Source of the DNA: a bacterium
GTDB taxonomy: Bacteria > Acidobacteriota > Polarisedimenticolia > J045
Length of the DNA: 52,757 bases
Direction: 5' to 3'
Assembly (NCBI GenBank): GCA_021372775.1
Contig: JAJFTU010000217.1
Span: 1-52,757, forward strand
The translations under genes and the position numbers were made by a program. This document shows, piece after piece, positions 6,711 through 17,664 of the stretch. Positions within the stretch are counted from its first letter, which is position 1. Each line of letters begins with the position of its first letter. The notes under the pieces are model-generated. The model saw only the letters and a list, made by a program, of their open reading frames with translations, did no database searches and was not told where the DNA came from.

Positions 6711-9700
6711 ATGCTTCGGGACCAACGCGGCAATTCGCTGCTGGAGACCACGTGGGCGCTCTTCCTGTGCCTGATCATCATGCTCGCGGCCGTCACCTTC
6801 ATCGCCAACTCGTTCCGCGGCGCGCACCACTCGAAGGACAAGACGTTCGCGGTGCAGAAGGCGATCGCGATCCTCGAAGAGCTCAAGGGCGTCGTCGAGC
6901 AGAAGGGGGGCGGCGGCACTGCCGTCCTGCTCGACAACTACGACGACGGCGCCGCGTTCAACCCGATCCTGACGACGACGACCGGGATCACCGACCCCGC
7001 TGCGCCGGCCAGCGGCAATCTCCCGAACGGCGGCGCTTGGCGCTACTACCGGCAGGTGTCGGTCACGCGGCTGCCGAACGCGACGGACAACAGCGTGCGG
7101 CTGGTCAACGTGCGGCTCTTCGCGCGGGAGACCGCCGGCGAGAAGATGACCGAGCTGGCCGACGTCGGCGGCCTCGTCCGCACGATCGCCGACCGCTACC
7201 CGCCGACGCAGGTCTACGACGTCTACGCGATCGCCGTCTCGCAGGTTCCCGGCTGGTGGGTCTATCTGGCCAACCTCGTGCCGTTCGTCCAGCAGGCGGT
7301 CAACGACCTCGAGGCCCGCAACCCCGGGCTGGAGTTCCGCACCCACTGGATCACGAATCTCGCCTACGGCCGCGACCTCGAGTACAAGCCGTTCATCAAC
7401 AGCGCGAACGACTCCAGGAGCGACATCAACTGGGTCTATTTCTATCCGGGCACGCTGCCGACCGGCTCGGCGGTGGACCGCTACTACGTGCCGACGCAGT
7501 TCAAGGCGGAGGTGAGCATCGACGGCACGGTGACCAACGGCTACGACGCGACGTCGAATCCGCTGTCGTACGCGGTCGCCGACCAGTACAACAACGCGAT
7601 GCGCTACGACGACGAGCTGAACCTGTACAACCAGCGCAAGGCGGCGGGACTGGAGACCGAGCCGACGTACCGCCTGCTCCTCGACGACATGGTCCTCAAC
7701 CCGTCGAAGTACACGAACGCGATCCTGATCAACCTCCACGGCGAGTTGATCCCGCTGCCGCCGGTGCGGAACTACTCCGACGCGGCGAAGGACCCCGGGA
7801 CGACGGTCCCGAACAAGATGCTCAACATCCGCGCGGTCGCCCATCCGGAGCGGCTGCGGTTCAACACCACCGGCCTCTCGACCGGCTCGATGCCGCATCT
7901 GCGGGTGCGCGTCTATTCCTACCTCTCCGATCCGGGCTCCTCGACGCTGCCGACGCCGAACATCATGTACGACGGCGTGCCGATCACCGTCTTCTTCCCC
8001 AACGTGGACGTGAGTTCGGCCTCGGTCTACGTGATGCCGGGCGGGGTGGACGCCGACGGCACCACCGGGGTGGATCCCTATCCGAAGGCCTGGCTCGCGG
8101 CGCCGACCACGGCGTCGGCGCAGCGGATGTACTACACGGTCCAGTTCGACTCCTCGAGGGGAACCCTCTTCCGGCTCTACAACTCGCCGCTCAAGACCCC
8201 GTCGTTGGAGCAGTTGCCGTCCACCGGCTACAACAACGGCTGCAGCTGGAGCAGTCCGGCGGGCCTTCCGACCACGTATCGTCTGTACGGCATGGACTAC
8301 ATCCCGACGCCGTTCTCGCCCGACTTCACGGAGCGGCCGCTCGGCGAATGCTACTCGCGGCCGAAGAACACGGCGCGCTGGATCATCGACGTTCCCGATT
8401 CGGCGCTGGTCCGGAACACGAAGTACACGATCGAGACGCGCCTCGGCGACGTGACGTTGAGCGACCCGGTCTCCTCGTGGCCCGGGAGCCGCGGCAACCA
8501 CCCGCCCAACCTCTCCCGCACCTACGCCTGGTACGGCGACGACTCGTGGGCCTGGGGAAGCGCGAGCAACGCGCCGGCAATTCCCCCGACGGAGTGGTTC
8601 CAGTACCAAGGGGATCCGCGGCACAACCCGTACGCCGACCTGATCGCGTCGTTCGACTCCACGTCGAACCCCGTCGGCGGCGGCTACAACAACTACTTCA
8701 ACTACTTCACCCCGTCGGCGAGCGGCTACTCGATGTTCACCGAGATGGCCCTGCGGAACGGGTGGCCGACGGACACAAGCGGCAGCAATACCAATAAGGT
8801 CGAGATCGACGTGAACCGGTTCTTCCAACTTGTCCGCACGTCGCTGCTCAAGACGCAGTCGATCTGGACGACGATGACCGGCTTCTCCTACTACTACGTC
8901 GGGCTCGGCAACGAGATCGGCTACGACTCCGCCAACGGGTTCGACTATAGCATTCCGGTATCGACCAAGCCGTTCACCGGCTCCAGCGGATCGGGGTTCG
9001 AGCAGTCGATCACGAGCGGCGGCGTGAAGATCGTCCGCGAGAACACGAGCAACGGCTGGTGGTCGAAGGCGTGGCTCGGCGAGCTCTGGCCGGACGACAA
9101 GTACGCGACCTATTGGGCGCCGTACGGAAACCTGCCCACCGGGACCGGCGCGGGGCGCTACGTCCGGACCCAGCGCGCGAACATCACGACCAACCTGCCT
9201 GCGGGGACGAATTTCTTCAACACCGACCACCGCAGCTGGGAGCGCGGCTGCACCGCCCTCTTCCAAATCGGCTCGGCGAGATCGACGTTCCACCACAATT
9301 CGACGGACGGCCAGACGGGAAACCTGACGACGGACGGCAACGAGATCGCCTCCAACTACCGCTTCCCGATTCCGTCCTCGGCGACGATCAGCCGTCCGTT
9401 CGGGACGACGATCAACAACACGGGCGCCAACCCCGACGGCTTCCTCGACACGCACTACTACGACGGACGCCTGTCGGCCACGGCCCTCGCCACGTACTTC
9501 AACCACCAGAGCGGCTCGTCGGTCAACGGCAGCCAGCTCCTGATGCTGAAGGGGACGCCGACCGTCTCCTCCGGAGCGACGGCGCCGGTCGACCAGGCCT
9601 ACATCGTCGTCAACGGGCTGGACCGCACCGTGTCGAACGGCAGCGCCTTCATCAGCCGCTGGTCGTTCCTTACGCTGATCCACAGCTTCCTGCGGGCCGG

Positions 9701-10148
9701 CGTGCCCGGCGTCACCGGCAGCGGCAACCCGGTCGTCCGTCAGGTGCCGCAGGTCCGCATCTCCACGCCGAACGACCTGACCGACATCCCGAGCACCGCG
9801 ACGACGATCACCGTCAACTGGAGCCTCAACTGGAAGCGGTGGGACGGGCAGAAGTACACCAGCCAGTACCCGGACAGCTTCGCCGACGGCAACGGCGTCT
9901 ACTACGCCGTGATCTACAGCGCGGACGGCGGTTCGACGTGGCGGTACGTGCAGGACGGGGCGGCGGCGACTCCCGGCGCGGCGCCCGATTCGACGCACCG
10001 CGTCGTGAGCAGCGACACGACCGTCAGCCGCGACTGGGACATCTCGGGGCTGGCGCAGGGGAGCTACCTGCTGCGCGTGGAGGCGTATCGTTCCAACATG
10101 GCACTGCACTACGGCTACCATATGCAGAAGATCTTCGTGAAGAGGTGA
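6711..10148 (+). CDS. giant pilin-stem protein (prepilin N-terminus on an 1145-residue ectodomain)
   Basis: The N-terminus MLRDQRG|NSLLETTW has a prepilin-peptidase-like site with Gly at -1 and Glu at +5, then a hydrophobic helix to about residue 31. Normal pilins have 120-250 residues; this one has 1145. The remainder is rich in Tyr, Asn, Thr and Gly. It contains two to three regions with short Cys spacing (NNGCSWSS, GECYS, RGCTALFQ) and ends in an FN3/Ig-like stretch of about 130 residues (ITVNWSLNWKRW ... SGLAQGSYLLRVEA). I do not recognise the central 900 residues. It sits between PilX-like and PilW-like genes, where minor-pilin operons encode PilV and PilY1, so a tip adhesin is my inference. 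Asn at +1 is unusual. Confidence 0.7.
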   Translation: MLRDQRGNSLLETTWALFLCLIIMLAAVTFIANSFRGAHHSKDKTFAVQKAIAILEELKGVVEQKGGGGTAVLLDNYDDGAAFNPILTTTTGITDPAAPASGNLPNGGAWRYYRQVSVTRLPNATDNSVRLVNVRLFARETAGEKMTELADVGGLVRTIADRYPPTQVYDVYAIAVSQVPGWWVYLANLVPFVQQAVNDLEARNPGLEFRTHWITNLAYGRDLEYKPFINSANDSRSDINWVYFYPGTLPTGSAVDRYYVPTQFKAEVSIDGTVTNGYDATSNPLSYAVADQYNNAMRYDDELNLYNQRKAAGLETEPTYRLLLDDMVLNPSKYTNAILINLHGELIPLPPVRNYSDAAKDPGTTVPNKMLNIRAVAHPERLRFNTTGLSTGSMPHLRVRVYSYLSDPGSSTLPTPNIMYDGVPITVFFPNVDVSSASVYVMPGGVDADGTTGVDPYPKAWLAAPTTASAQRMYYTVQFDSSRGTLFRLYNSPLKTPSLEQLPSTGYNNGCSWSSPAGLPTTYRLYGMDYIPTPFSPDFTERPLGECYSRPKNTARWIIDVPDSALVRNTKYTIETRLGDVTLSDPVSSWPGSRGNHPPNLSRTYAWYGDDSWAWGSASNAPAIPPTEWFQYQGDPRHNPYADLIASFDSTSNPVGGGYNNYFNYFTPSASGYSMFTEMALRNGWPTDTSGSNTNKVEIDVNRFFQLVRTSLLKTQSIWTTMTGFSYYYVGLGNEIGYDSANGFDYSIPVSTKPFTGSSGSGFEQSITSGGVKIVRENTSNGWWSKAWLGELWPDDKYATYWAPYGNLPTGTGAGRYVRTQRANITTNLPAGTNFFNTDHRSWERGCTALFQIGSARSTFHHNSTDGQTGNLTTDGNEIASNYRFPIPSSATISRPFGTTINNTGANPDGFLDTHYYDGRLSATALATYFNHQSGSSVNGSQLLMLKGTPTVSSGATAPVDQAYIVVNGLDRTVSNGSAFISRWSFLTLIHSFLRAGVPGVTGSGNPVVRQVPQVRISTPNDLTDIPSTATTITVNWSLNWKRWDGQKYTSQYPDSFADGNGVYYAVIYSADGGSTWRYVQDGAAATPGAAPDSTHRVVSSDTTVSRDWDISGLAQGSYLLRVEAYRSNMALHYGYHMQKIFVKR

Positions 10149-10150
10149 GC

Positions 10151-11161
10151 ATGATTCTCGGCCGGCGGCGGAAGGGGGCGGAGGGAGCGCGCGGGCGGGA
10201 GCGCGGCGTCTCGATGATCGAGATGATCGTCTCGATGGCGCTGCTCACGGTCGTCTCGCTGATCATGTACGAGGTCTACGTCGGTACGATGCGGGCCGGC
10301 GAGTTCCTGGAGAGCCACGGCGACCTGGCGCGGATGGGGCAGGTGGCGCTGAACCAGGTGAAGGCGCAGATCCTGCAGGGCCGGTTCGCCTTCCAGAACG
10401 ACACCCTCGGCACCTCCTATCTCGGCGCGCTGACGCTGAGCCGAGCGGCGCTGGCCGACGGGCGGCTGCCGACGGTCGATCCGAACGGCGTCGTCGCCCA
10501 AGACGACGGAACGACGCATCGGACGGGGAACGCGTTCTTCTTCGCGCGGCAGATCGACCCGATCATGGTCACGGCGAACGGCAAACAGTTGATCGCCGAC
10601 CGGCTTGTCTTCACCTACATCTATCTCGCTCCGGCGGGCGGGGACCGCCTGCTTGGGGCCGACCGCATCGACATGCTCGAGGCGGTGAGCGCGCCGTACG
10701 CCGACGCCGACCAACTGGCCGGCTACGGATCGGACCAAGCCGCGGTCGCCCAAGCGCTCTACAACGCCGGCGTGCAGAAGGCTTGGAAGGTCGGCCAGCC
10801 GCTCAGCCAGGCGTTCTTCAACATCAACGTTTCGACCGGCAGCCTGGGAAGCGCCGTGACTTCGCCGACGATCTCGATGACGGCGCAGACCCTGCTCAAG
10901 GGACTGAACAGCGGCAAGGTCAGCGGCAAGATGGCCTACTCCGTGGCGATGAACACGCCGCCCGGGCCGATCAGCGAAACCGTGGGCGTCTTCGCCTATC
11001 CCGACTCATCGCACCCGCGGTTCCCCGGCGGCTTCGAGGTGCAGTGCGTCGGGCCGTCCGGCGGCCGCAAGGTCGTGATGCGGCTCGTGCTCCTCGGCAA
11101 CTACGGCAAGAAGATCAACGCCCAAGTCAATTTCGTCACCGCGGCGGCCAATCAGATGTAG
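10151..11161 (+). CDS. PilW-like prepilin
   Basis: A 336-residue protein with a classical type IV prepilin leader: RERG|VSMIEMIVSMALLTVV, with Gly-1, Glu+5 and one helix. The length and late position fit PilW-type minor pilins. The C-terminal 280 residues resemble no domain I can name; GGRKVVMRLVLLGNYGKKIN near the end resembles the closing strand of minor pilins. The ATG lies two bases after the stop of the giant pilin gene, so the three genes are one transcriptional unit. It is the last gene, ending at a hairpin shared with the converging radical SAM gene. Confidence 0.78.
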   Translation: MILGRRRKGAEGARGRERGVSMIEMIVSMALLTVVSLIMYEVYVGTMRAGEFLESHGDLARMGQVALNQVKAQILQGRFAFQNDTLGTSYLGALTLSRAALADGRLPTVDPNGVVAQDDGTTHRTGNAFFFARQIDPIMVTANGKQLIADRLVFTYIYLAPAGGDRLLGADRIDMLEAVSAPYADADQLAGYGSDQAAVAQALYNAGVQKAWKVGQPLSQAFFNINVSTGSLGSAVTSPTISMTAQTLLKGLNSGKVSGKMAYSVAMNTPPGPISETVGVFAYPDSSHPRFPGGFEVQCVGPSGGRKVVMRLVLLGNYGKKINAQVNFVTAAANQM

Positions 11162-11166
11162 AGGAA

Positions 11167-11192
11167 GGGGCGCGTCGCGTCAGCGGCGCGCC
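11167..11192. terminator. hairpin between convergent pilin operon and radical SAM gene
   Basis: GGGCGCG (11167-11173) pairs with CGCGCCC (11186-11192) across a 12-nt loop. The right arm overlaps the end of the radical SAM gene. It has no U tract and is a weak bidirectional terminator candidate. Confidence 0.35.
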
Positions 11193-12508
11193 CTCTCCGT
11201 CATGTCGGCGGGCCAGTCCTCGAGCGCGGGGTTGAAGTACCCGAAGCGCACCTGCGGCGCCTCCGCGCGCACCCGCTCCATCCAGCGCTCGACGCCGAAG
11301 CCGGGGGCGAGGCGCGGCGGCAGGCCGAGCGCGGGAAGGTAGACGTCCGGATCGAGGTTCAGGTTGCGCGCCTGGATCAGCCGCGCGCCGGTCTCGTCGA
11401 GGACGCGGCGGAGCGCGTCGAACTCCGCCTCGTCGTCCGTCACGCCGGGGAAGACGAAGTAGTTCAGCGAGACGTGCCCGCCGGCCGCGGAGACGGCCCG
11501 GCCGGAGGCGAGGACGTCGTCGAACGTGTAGCCGCGCGGCCGGTGGTAGCGCGCGTACAACTCGGGACGGGCCGAGTTCATCGAGATCCGCATCGCGTCG
11601 AGCCCGGCGTCCACGAGCCGCCGCACGGCGTCGGGGCGCGAGGCGTTGGTGTTGATGTTGACGACGCCGCGCGAGGTCCGCTTGCGGATCAGCCGGATCG
11701 CCTCCTCGATCGCCTCGGCGCGCAGGAGCGGCTCCCCCTCGCACCCCTGGCCGAACGAGACGACCGGGCGCGGCGCGCTCTCGAGGTGCGCGACCGCCAG
11801 CTCGGCGATCTCCTCGGGGGTCGGCTTGAACGTCAGCCGCGGCTGCGTCTCCGGAATCTCGCCGCCGGGCTGGTAGGAGATGCAGCCGACGCAGTCGGCG
11901 TTGCAGGTCGGGCTCGTCGGGAGCGGCGCCTCCCAGCGGCCGAGGCAGAAGTTGCGCGCGGCGGGGCAGCAGTAGGTCCGGGCGCAGTCGTCCACCACGT
12001 GCTTGACCAGCCGGTTGCCCGGAAAGCGCTCCAGCGCGCGCCGCGCGCCGGCCTCGATCTCGTCCTCGTCGAACAGCGCGACGTCCTGCCGGCGGTCGGG
12101 ATCGACCCGCACGGCGGGGGCGACGAACGTCCCCCCGTCGAAGCCGAGGGCGCAGTAGGCGAAGAGCGGCAGCGGCTTGGAGGCGCCGAGGCGGCGCCAC
12201 GGCGCGAGGTAGAGCAGGGTGTGGGCGGGGGGCAGGAAGGCGGCCGCGGCGAAGACCTCGACGCCGTTCCAACTGTCCACGACGCGCGGCCGGCCGATCC
12301 GCGGATCCCAGCCGACCGGGCGGCGGTCGGGGAGATGGAAGAGCAGCGACCCCTGCGGCAGCGGGCGGTACTCGCGCGGTTCCGGGCGCAGCCACGAGCC
12401 GCCGGAACGGGCCATGGCGTAGAGACCGGGGATTTCGAACACCTCGCCCGCGGCGTCGGCGGCGACGAGAAGCGGCGGACTGTCCTGGGGTCGTTTGGCG
12501 CGGCTCAC
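11180..12508 (-). CDS. radical SAM protein of unknown substrate
   Basis: A 442-residue enzyme with the SAM-binding [4Fe-4S] motif CNADCVGC (CX3CX2C) around residue 206. It also shows FGQGCEGEPLL (a GGEP-like motif variant), NINTNAS and RISMNS, which trace a radical SAM barrel. Just before the motif there are four more cysteines in 16 residues (DDCARTYCCPAARNFC). This suggests a second cluster or zinc site. The N-terminal 150 residues (FEIPGLYAMARSGG...) form an unknown domain. The start is GTG with no clear Shine-Dalgarno; CAGAAT eight bases upstream could be a -10. It stands alone between the pilin operon and carD; no substrate peptide is visible nearby. Confidence 0.82.
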   Translation of the reverse strand: MSRAKRPQDSPPLLVAADAAGEVFEIPGLYAMARSGGSWLRPEPREYRPLPQGSLLFHLPDRRPVGWDPRIGRPRVVDSWNGVEVFAAAAFLPPAHTLLYLAPWRRLGASKPLPLFAYCALGFDGGTFVAPAVRVDPDRRQDVALFDEDEIEAGARRALERFPGNRLVKHVVDDCARTYCCPAARNFCLGRWEAPLPTSPTCNADCVGCISYQPGGEIPETQPRLTFKPTPEEIAELAVAHLESAPRPVVSFGQGCEGEPLLRAEAIEEAIRLIRKRTSRGVVNINTNASRPDAVRRLVDAGLDAMRISMNSARPELYARYHRPRGYTFDDVLASGRAVSAAGGHVSLNYFVFPGVTDDEAEFDALRRVLDETGARLIQARNLNLDPDVYLPALGLPPRLAPGFGVERWMERVRAEAPQVRFGYFNPALEDWPADMTERARR

Positions 12509-12554
12509 GGGGCGTCATTCTGCGCCCGGTAATGGCCGTCGTCAGGCGGCGAGG

Positions 12555-12583
12555 TTGCCTTCCGCCGAAAACTCCTTTAAAAT
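12555..12583 (+). promoter_or_regulatory. sigma-70 promoter of carD
   Basis: A -35 TTGCCT (12555-12560), a 17-bp spacer and a -10 TAAAAT (12578-12583). The predicted start near 12590 leaves a leader of about 55 nt before the TTG start codon. It also rules out the in-frame ATG at 12588 as the translation start. Confidence 0.65.
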
Positions 12584-12644
12584 CAATATGATCGGCAGCG
12601 GGCGTCGGGTTTCGGCGTCCGCGGGCCGCGAAGGGAGGCGCCGC

Positions 12645-13151
12645 TTGAAGTTCAAAGTGGGAGACAAGGTCGTCTATCCCAACCACGGAATCGGCGTCGT
12701 GAAGGAAATCAAGGATCAGGAAATCCGCGGCGAGCGCGCGACGTTCATCAGCCTGCAGATCCTCGCCTCGGACAGCACCGTGATGGTCCCGCTCCGGAAC
12801 AGCGACACCGTCGGCCTCCGCAAGCTCGTCTCCAAGGCGAAGGTGCGGGAAGTGCTGGACCGGCTCCGCGCCGCGCAGGTCGAGGTCCCGACCGACTGGA
12901 AGGGGCGCTTCCAGGACAGCCAGGACAAGATGCGTTCGGGCGACCTCGAGCAGGTCGCGATCGTCCTCAAGAACCTGACCTACCTCAACTCGCTGAAGCC
13001 GCTCTCGTACCGCGAGCGGAAGGTTCTCGACCGGGCCCGCGCGCTCGTCGTCAGCGAACTCGCCGAGGCCGGGCGGATCGACGCGCCGGCCGCGGAGAGG
13101 CTGGTGGACGAGGCGATGGCCGACGTTCTCGGCGCCGCCGCGGCCCACTGA
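12645..13151 (+). CDS. carD: CarD-family transcriptional regulator
   Basis: A 168-residue CarD/CdnL protein. The N-terminal RNA-polymerase interaction domain (FKVGDKVVYPNHGIGVVKEI, about 1-65) binds the beta subunit; the helical C-terminal domain (about 70-160) contacts the upstream edge of the -10 and stabilises open complexes. The TTG at 12645 was chosen because AAGGGAGG lies about 7 bases upstream, the protein then begins MKFKVGDK as in homologues, and the mapped -10 excludes the earlier ATG. It is monocistronic, ending in a strong hairpin. Its presence fits the many promoters here with a good -10 but no -35. Confidence 0.92.
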   Translation: MKFKVGDKVVYPNHGIGVVKEIKDQEIRGERATFISLQILASDSTVMVPLRNSDTVGLRKLVSKAKVREVLDRLRAAQVEVPTDWKGRFQDSQDKMRSGDLEQVAIVLKNLTYLNSLKPLSYRERKVLDRARALVVSELAEAGRIDAPAAERLVDEAMADVLGAAAAH

Positions 13152-13178
13152 TCGTCGGCGAAATCCCGCGCCGCTTCG

Positions 13179-13203
13179 ACGCCGCCCTGCCTCGGGGCGG
13201 CGT
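13179..13203 (+). terminator. terminator hairpin after carD
   Basis: ACGCCGCCC pairs with GGGCGGCGT across a 7-nt loop, followed by TCGTCGTCCATTTT, a modest T-rich tail. Confidence 0.6.
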
Positions 13204-13261
13204 TCGTCGTCCATTTTGGCGGTGCGTCGCGCATAATGGTCTTTTCGACGAGGTGCGAAGC

Positions 13262-14278
13262 TTGAAACGCGCGATCGGCATCGCGGCGGGCGCCCTTCTG
13301 GCGGCGGTCTGCCTCTGGCTCTTTTTCCGCGGCGTGGACGGCGCCGCGTTGGGGCGTTCGCTGCGCGAGGCGAACCCGCTGCTGATCGCGCTCCTGTGCC
13401 TCTCCAGCGTCGGCCACATGGCGCTCCGCGCCTGGCGCTGGCGCACGCTGCTGGGCGAGGAGGGACGCGGCGTTCCCTACGGCGAGCTCTTCTCCGCCGT
13501 CTGCATCGGCTACATGGCCGGCGTGCTGCCGGGGCGGGTCAGCGAGGTCCTTCGCCCCGCCGCGCTTTCCCGGCGGACCCGCGCCCCGTTCGGGGCCGCG
13601 CTCGCCACGGTCGGCGCCGAGCGGTTCCTGCTCGACCTGCCGATGATCGTCCTCTTCGGCGGGGTCTTCCTCGCGCTGCCGTCGGGGTTCGGCGGGCTGC
13701 CGGCCGGCGTGGACGACAAGCTGATCGCCGAGGTCCGCGCCGCGGGGCTGGTCCTCGCGCTCGCCTCGGTGGCCGGCCTCGCCTTCGTCTCCTGGCTCGC
13801 GCGCCGGCGCGAGGCTGCCGACGCCCTGATCGCGTCGTGGGCCGCGGGGCACGGCTCGTTCGTCTGCAAGATCGCGGCGTTTCTCCGCACGCTGCTGCCC
13901 GGCCTGCAGGGGTTCGGCTCGGCGCGCGGCCTCGCGCGCCTCGGCGCGGAGACGGCGGCGATCTGGCTCGTGATCTGCGCCGGCATCCACTGCGGCGTCG
14001 CGTCGTGCGGCGTGTCGCTGCCGCTCTTCGCCAGCCTGATCATCGTCCCCGTGACGGCGCTCGGGATCGCGGTGCCGACGCCGGGCGGGGCCGGCACCTA
14101 CCACATGGCGATGAAGCTGGTCTTGGTCGGCCTGTTCGGCGCCTCGGAGGCGGGGGCGGTCGGCGCGGGGCTCGTCGCCCACGCCGCGCCGCTGCTCGTC
14201 ACCTTGGCGCTGGGCGGCTTCTTCGCGTTGCGCGGCGGGCTCGGGGCCCGCAAGGCCGTCGGGGAGGCGGCGCCATGA
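13262..14278 (+). CDS. flippase-like membrane protein (UPF0104 / lysylphosphatidylglycerol synthase TM family)
   Basis: A protein of about 338 residues with eight or so hydrophobic segments. Family signatures seen are FRGVDGAALGRSLREANP, ALRAWRWRTLL, GYMAGVLPGRVSEVLRPAAL, GAALATVGAERFLLDL and the C-terminal PGGAGTYHMAM. This family includes integral membrane proteins proposed to move or anchor lipid-linked molecules. The TTG at 13262 is preceded by GAGG at a good distance; a GTG nine bases earlier (13253) is the alternative. CATAAT at 13232-13237 may be its -10. The stop overlaps the nrdR ATG (ATGA), heading a coupled run nrdR-hsp20-lon. Confidence 0.8.
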   Translation: MKRAIGIAAGALLAAVCLWLFFRGVDGAALGRSLREANPLLIALLCLSSVGHMALRAWRWRTLLGEEGRGVPYGELFSAVCIGYMAGVLPGRVSEVLRPAALSRRTRAPFGAALATVGAERFLLDLPMIVLFGGVFLALPSGFGGLPAGVDDKLIAEVRAAGLVLALASVAGLAFVSWLARRREAADALIASWAAGHGSFVCKIAAFLRTLLPGLQGFGSARGLARLGAETAAIWLVICAGIHCGVASCGVSLPLFASLIIVPVTALGIAVPTPGGAGTYHMAMKLVLVGLFGASEAGAVGAGLVAHAAPLLVTLALGGFFALRGGLGARKAVGEAAP

Positions 14279-14760
14279 AATGCCCGTATTGCGGTTCGGG
14301 ACACGACCGGGTCGTCGATTCGCGCGAGTCGAACCAAGGGGAGACGATCCGCCGCCGGCGCGAGTGCCTCGGTTGCCGGCGCCGTTTCACGTCGTACGAG
14401 CGGGTCGAGGACCTGCCGGTGATGGTCGTCAAGAAGGACGGCCGGCGCGAGCTCTTCGACCGCCAGAAGCTTCTTTCGGGGTTGCTCAAGGCCTGCGAGA
14501 AGCGGCCGGTCAGCCCGCGCGCCCTCGAGGAGATCGTCGAGGAGGTCGCGGCGACGGCCGGCGAACGGCAGGAGCGCGAGATCCCGACGGCGGACATCGG
14601 GGCCAAGGTGATGGAGCGGCTGCGCGAGCTCGACCAGGTGGCGTACGTCCGCTTCGCCTCGGTCTACCGCCAGTTCTCCGACGTGCAGGAGTTTCTCGAC
14701 GAGTTGCGCAACCTGATCGGGCCCGCGGGAAGCCGCGGGCGGGAAGGGGTGGCCCGATGA
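14275..14760 (+). CDS. nrdR: transcriptional repressor NrdR
   Basis: A 161-residue repressor of ribonucleotide reductase genes that senses ATP/dATP. The N-terminal zinc ribbon CPYCGSGHDRVVDSRES ... ECLGCRRRFTSYE supplies Cys 3, 6, 31 and 34. The ATP-cone follows from about residue 49 (VVKKDGRRELFDRQKLLSGL). The C-terminal VAYVRFASVYRQFSDVQEF is a family signature. Length is normal. Both ends overlap neighbours by ATGA. No nrd gene is in the window, so its targets are elsewhere. Confidence 0.96.
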   Translation: MKCPYCGSGHDRVVDSRESNQGETIRRRRECLGCRRRFTSYERVEDLPVMVVKKDGRRELFDRQKLLSGLLKACEKRPVSPRALEEIVEEVAATAGERQEREIPTADIGAKVMERLRELDQVAYVRFASVYRQFSDVQEFLDELRNLIGPAGSRGREGVAR

Positions 14761-15209
14761 GCAAGAAGACCCGCGGCGCGCAGCTTGAGGTGGCGAGGAT
14801 CCAGAGCGAGATCAACCGGCTCTTCGAACTGCTGCTGCGGCTGCGGCAGGGGGAGGACGCGCCGAACGGCTGGGCGCCGGCGGTGGACGAGTTCGAGCGC
14901 AACGACTCGCTCGTGCTCGAGGCCGCGCTGCCGGGCGTCGATCCGGCGACGCTGTCCGTGGCCGTCGAGGAGGGGGAACTGCGGATCGTCGGCGAGCGGC
15001 GTCCGCCGGCGGCGCGGCTGGCCGAGGGGGCGGCGGTCGTCGTCGAGGAGTGCGAGTACGGGCCGTTCGCGCGGAGCGTGCCGCTCGGCGCGTCGGTCAA
15101 CGCCCGCGGCGCGAAGGCGGTCTTCGACCGCGGCGTGCTGCGGGTCGAGCTCCCGCGCGTCGAGAACCGCCGCGGGCAGTCGGTGCCGATCGCCGTCGAG
15201 CGCGCGTGA
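14757..15209 (+). CDS. Hsp20/alpha-crystallin small heat-shock protein
   Basis: A 150-residue holdase chaperone. The alpha-crystallin domain covers about residues 40-145: ERNDSLVLEAALPGVDPATL, GELRIVGERRPP, YGPFARSVPLGASVNARGAKA and the terminal RGVLRVELPR. The N-terminus is a short helix (VARIQSEINRLFELLLRLRQ). It starts inside the nrdR stop (ATGA) and is followed 13 bases later by lon. Chaperone and protease would be co-expressed in the same operon. No CIRCE or HrcA-type repeat is seen. Confidence 0.9.
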   Translation: MSKKTRGAQLEVARIQSEINRLFELLLRLRQGEDAPNGWAPAVDEFERNDSLVLEAALPGVDPATLSVAVEEGELRIVGERRPPAARLAEGAAVVVEECEYGPFARSVPLGASVNARGAKAVFDRGVLRVELPRVENRRGQSVPIAVERA

Positions 15210-15222
15210 TCGGGAGGTCGCG

Positions 15223-17589
<2,367 letters not shown>

Positions 17590-17620
17590 CCGCGCGGGGC
17601 GCGCCCGCTTTCGCGGACGG

Positions 17621-17643
17621 CGGCGCCGGGACGCCCGGCGCCG
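17621..17643. terminator. bidirectional hairpin between lon and the kinase gene
   Basis: CGGCGCCGGG and CCCGGCGCCG form a perfect 10-bp stem with an ACG loop between two convergent genes. No U tract follows on either strand, but the stem is very stable. Confidence 0.55.
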
Positions 17644-17664
17644 CGGGGCGCCTCCGTTTCCCGG

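Noticed and set aside
6711-10148. PilY1 itself
   Set aside because: I see no PilY1 C-terminal propeller/Ca loop or VWA motif; only the length and position are similar.
12546-12561. Sigma-54-like AGGCGG-N5-TTGCC upstream of carD
   Set aside because: It has GG/GC spacing but a poor -24 box and overlaps a good sigma-70 -35 with proper 17-bp spacing.
12588-12644. ATG at 12588 as carD start
   Set aside because: The -10 TAAAAT ends at 12583, so the ATG is at or before +1. The TTG at 12645 has a good ribosome-binding site.
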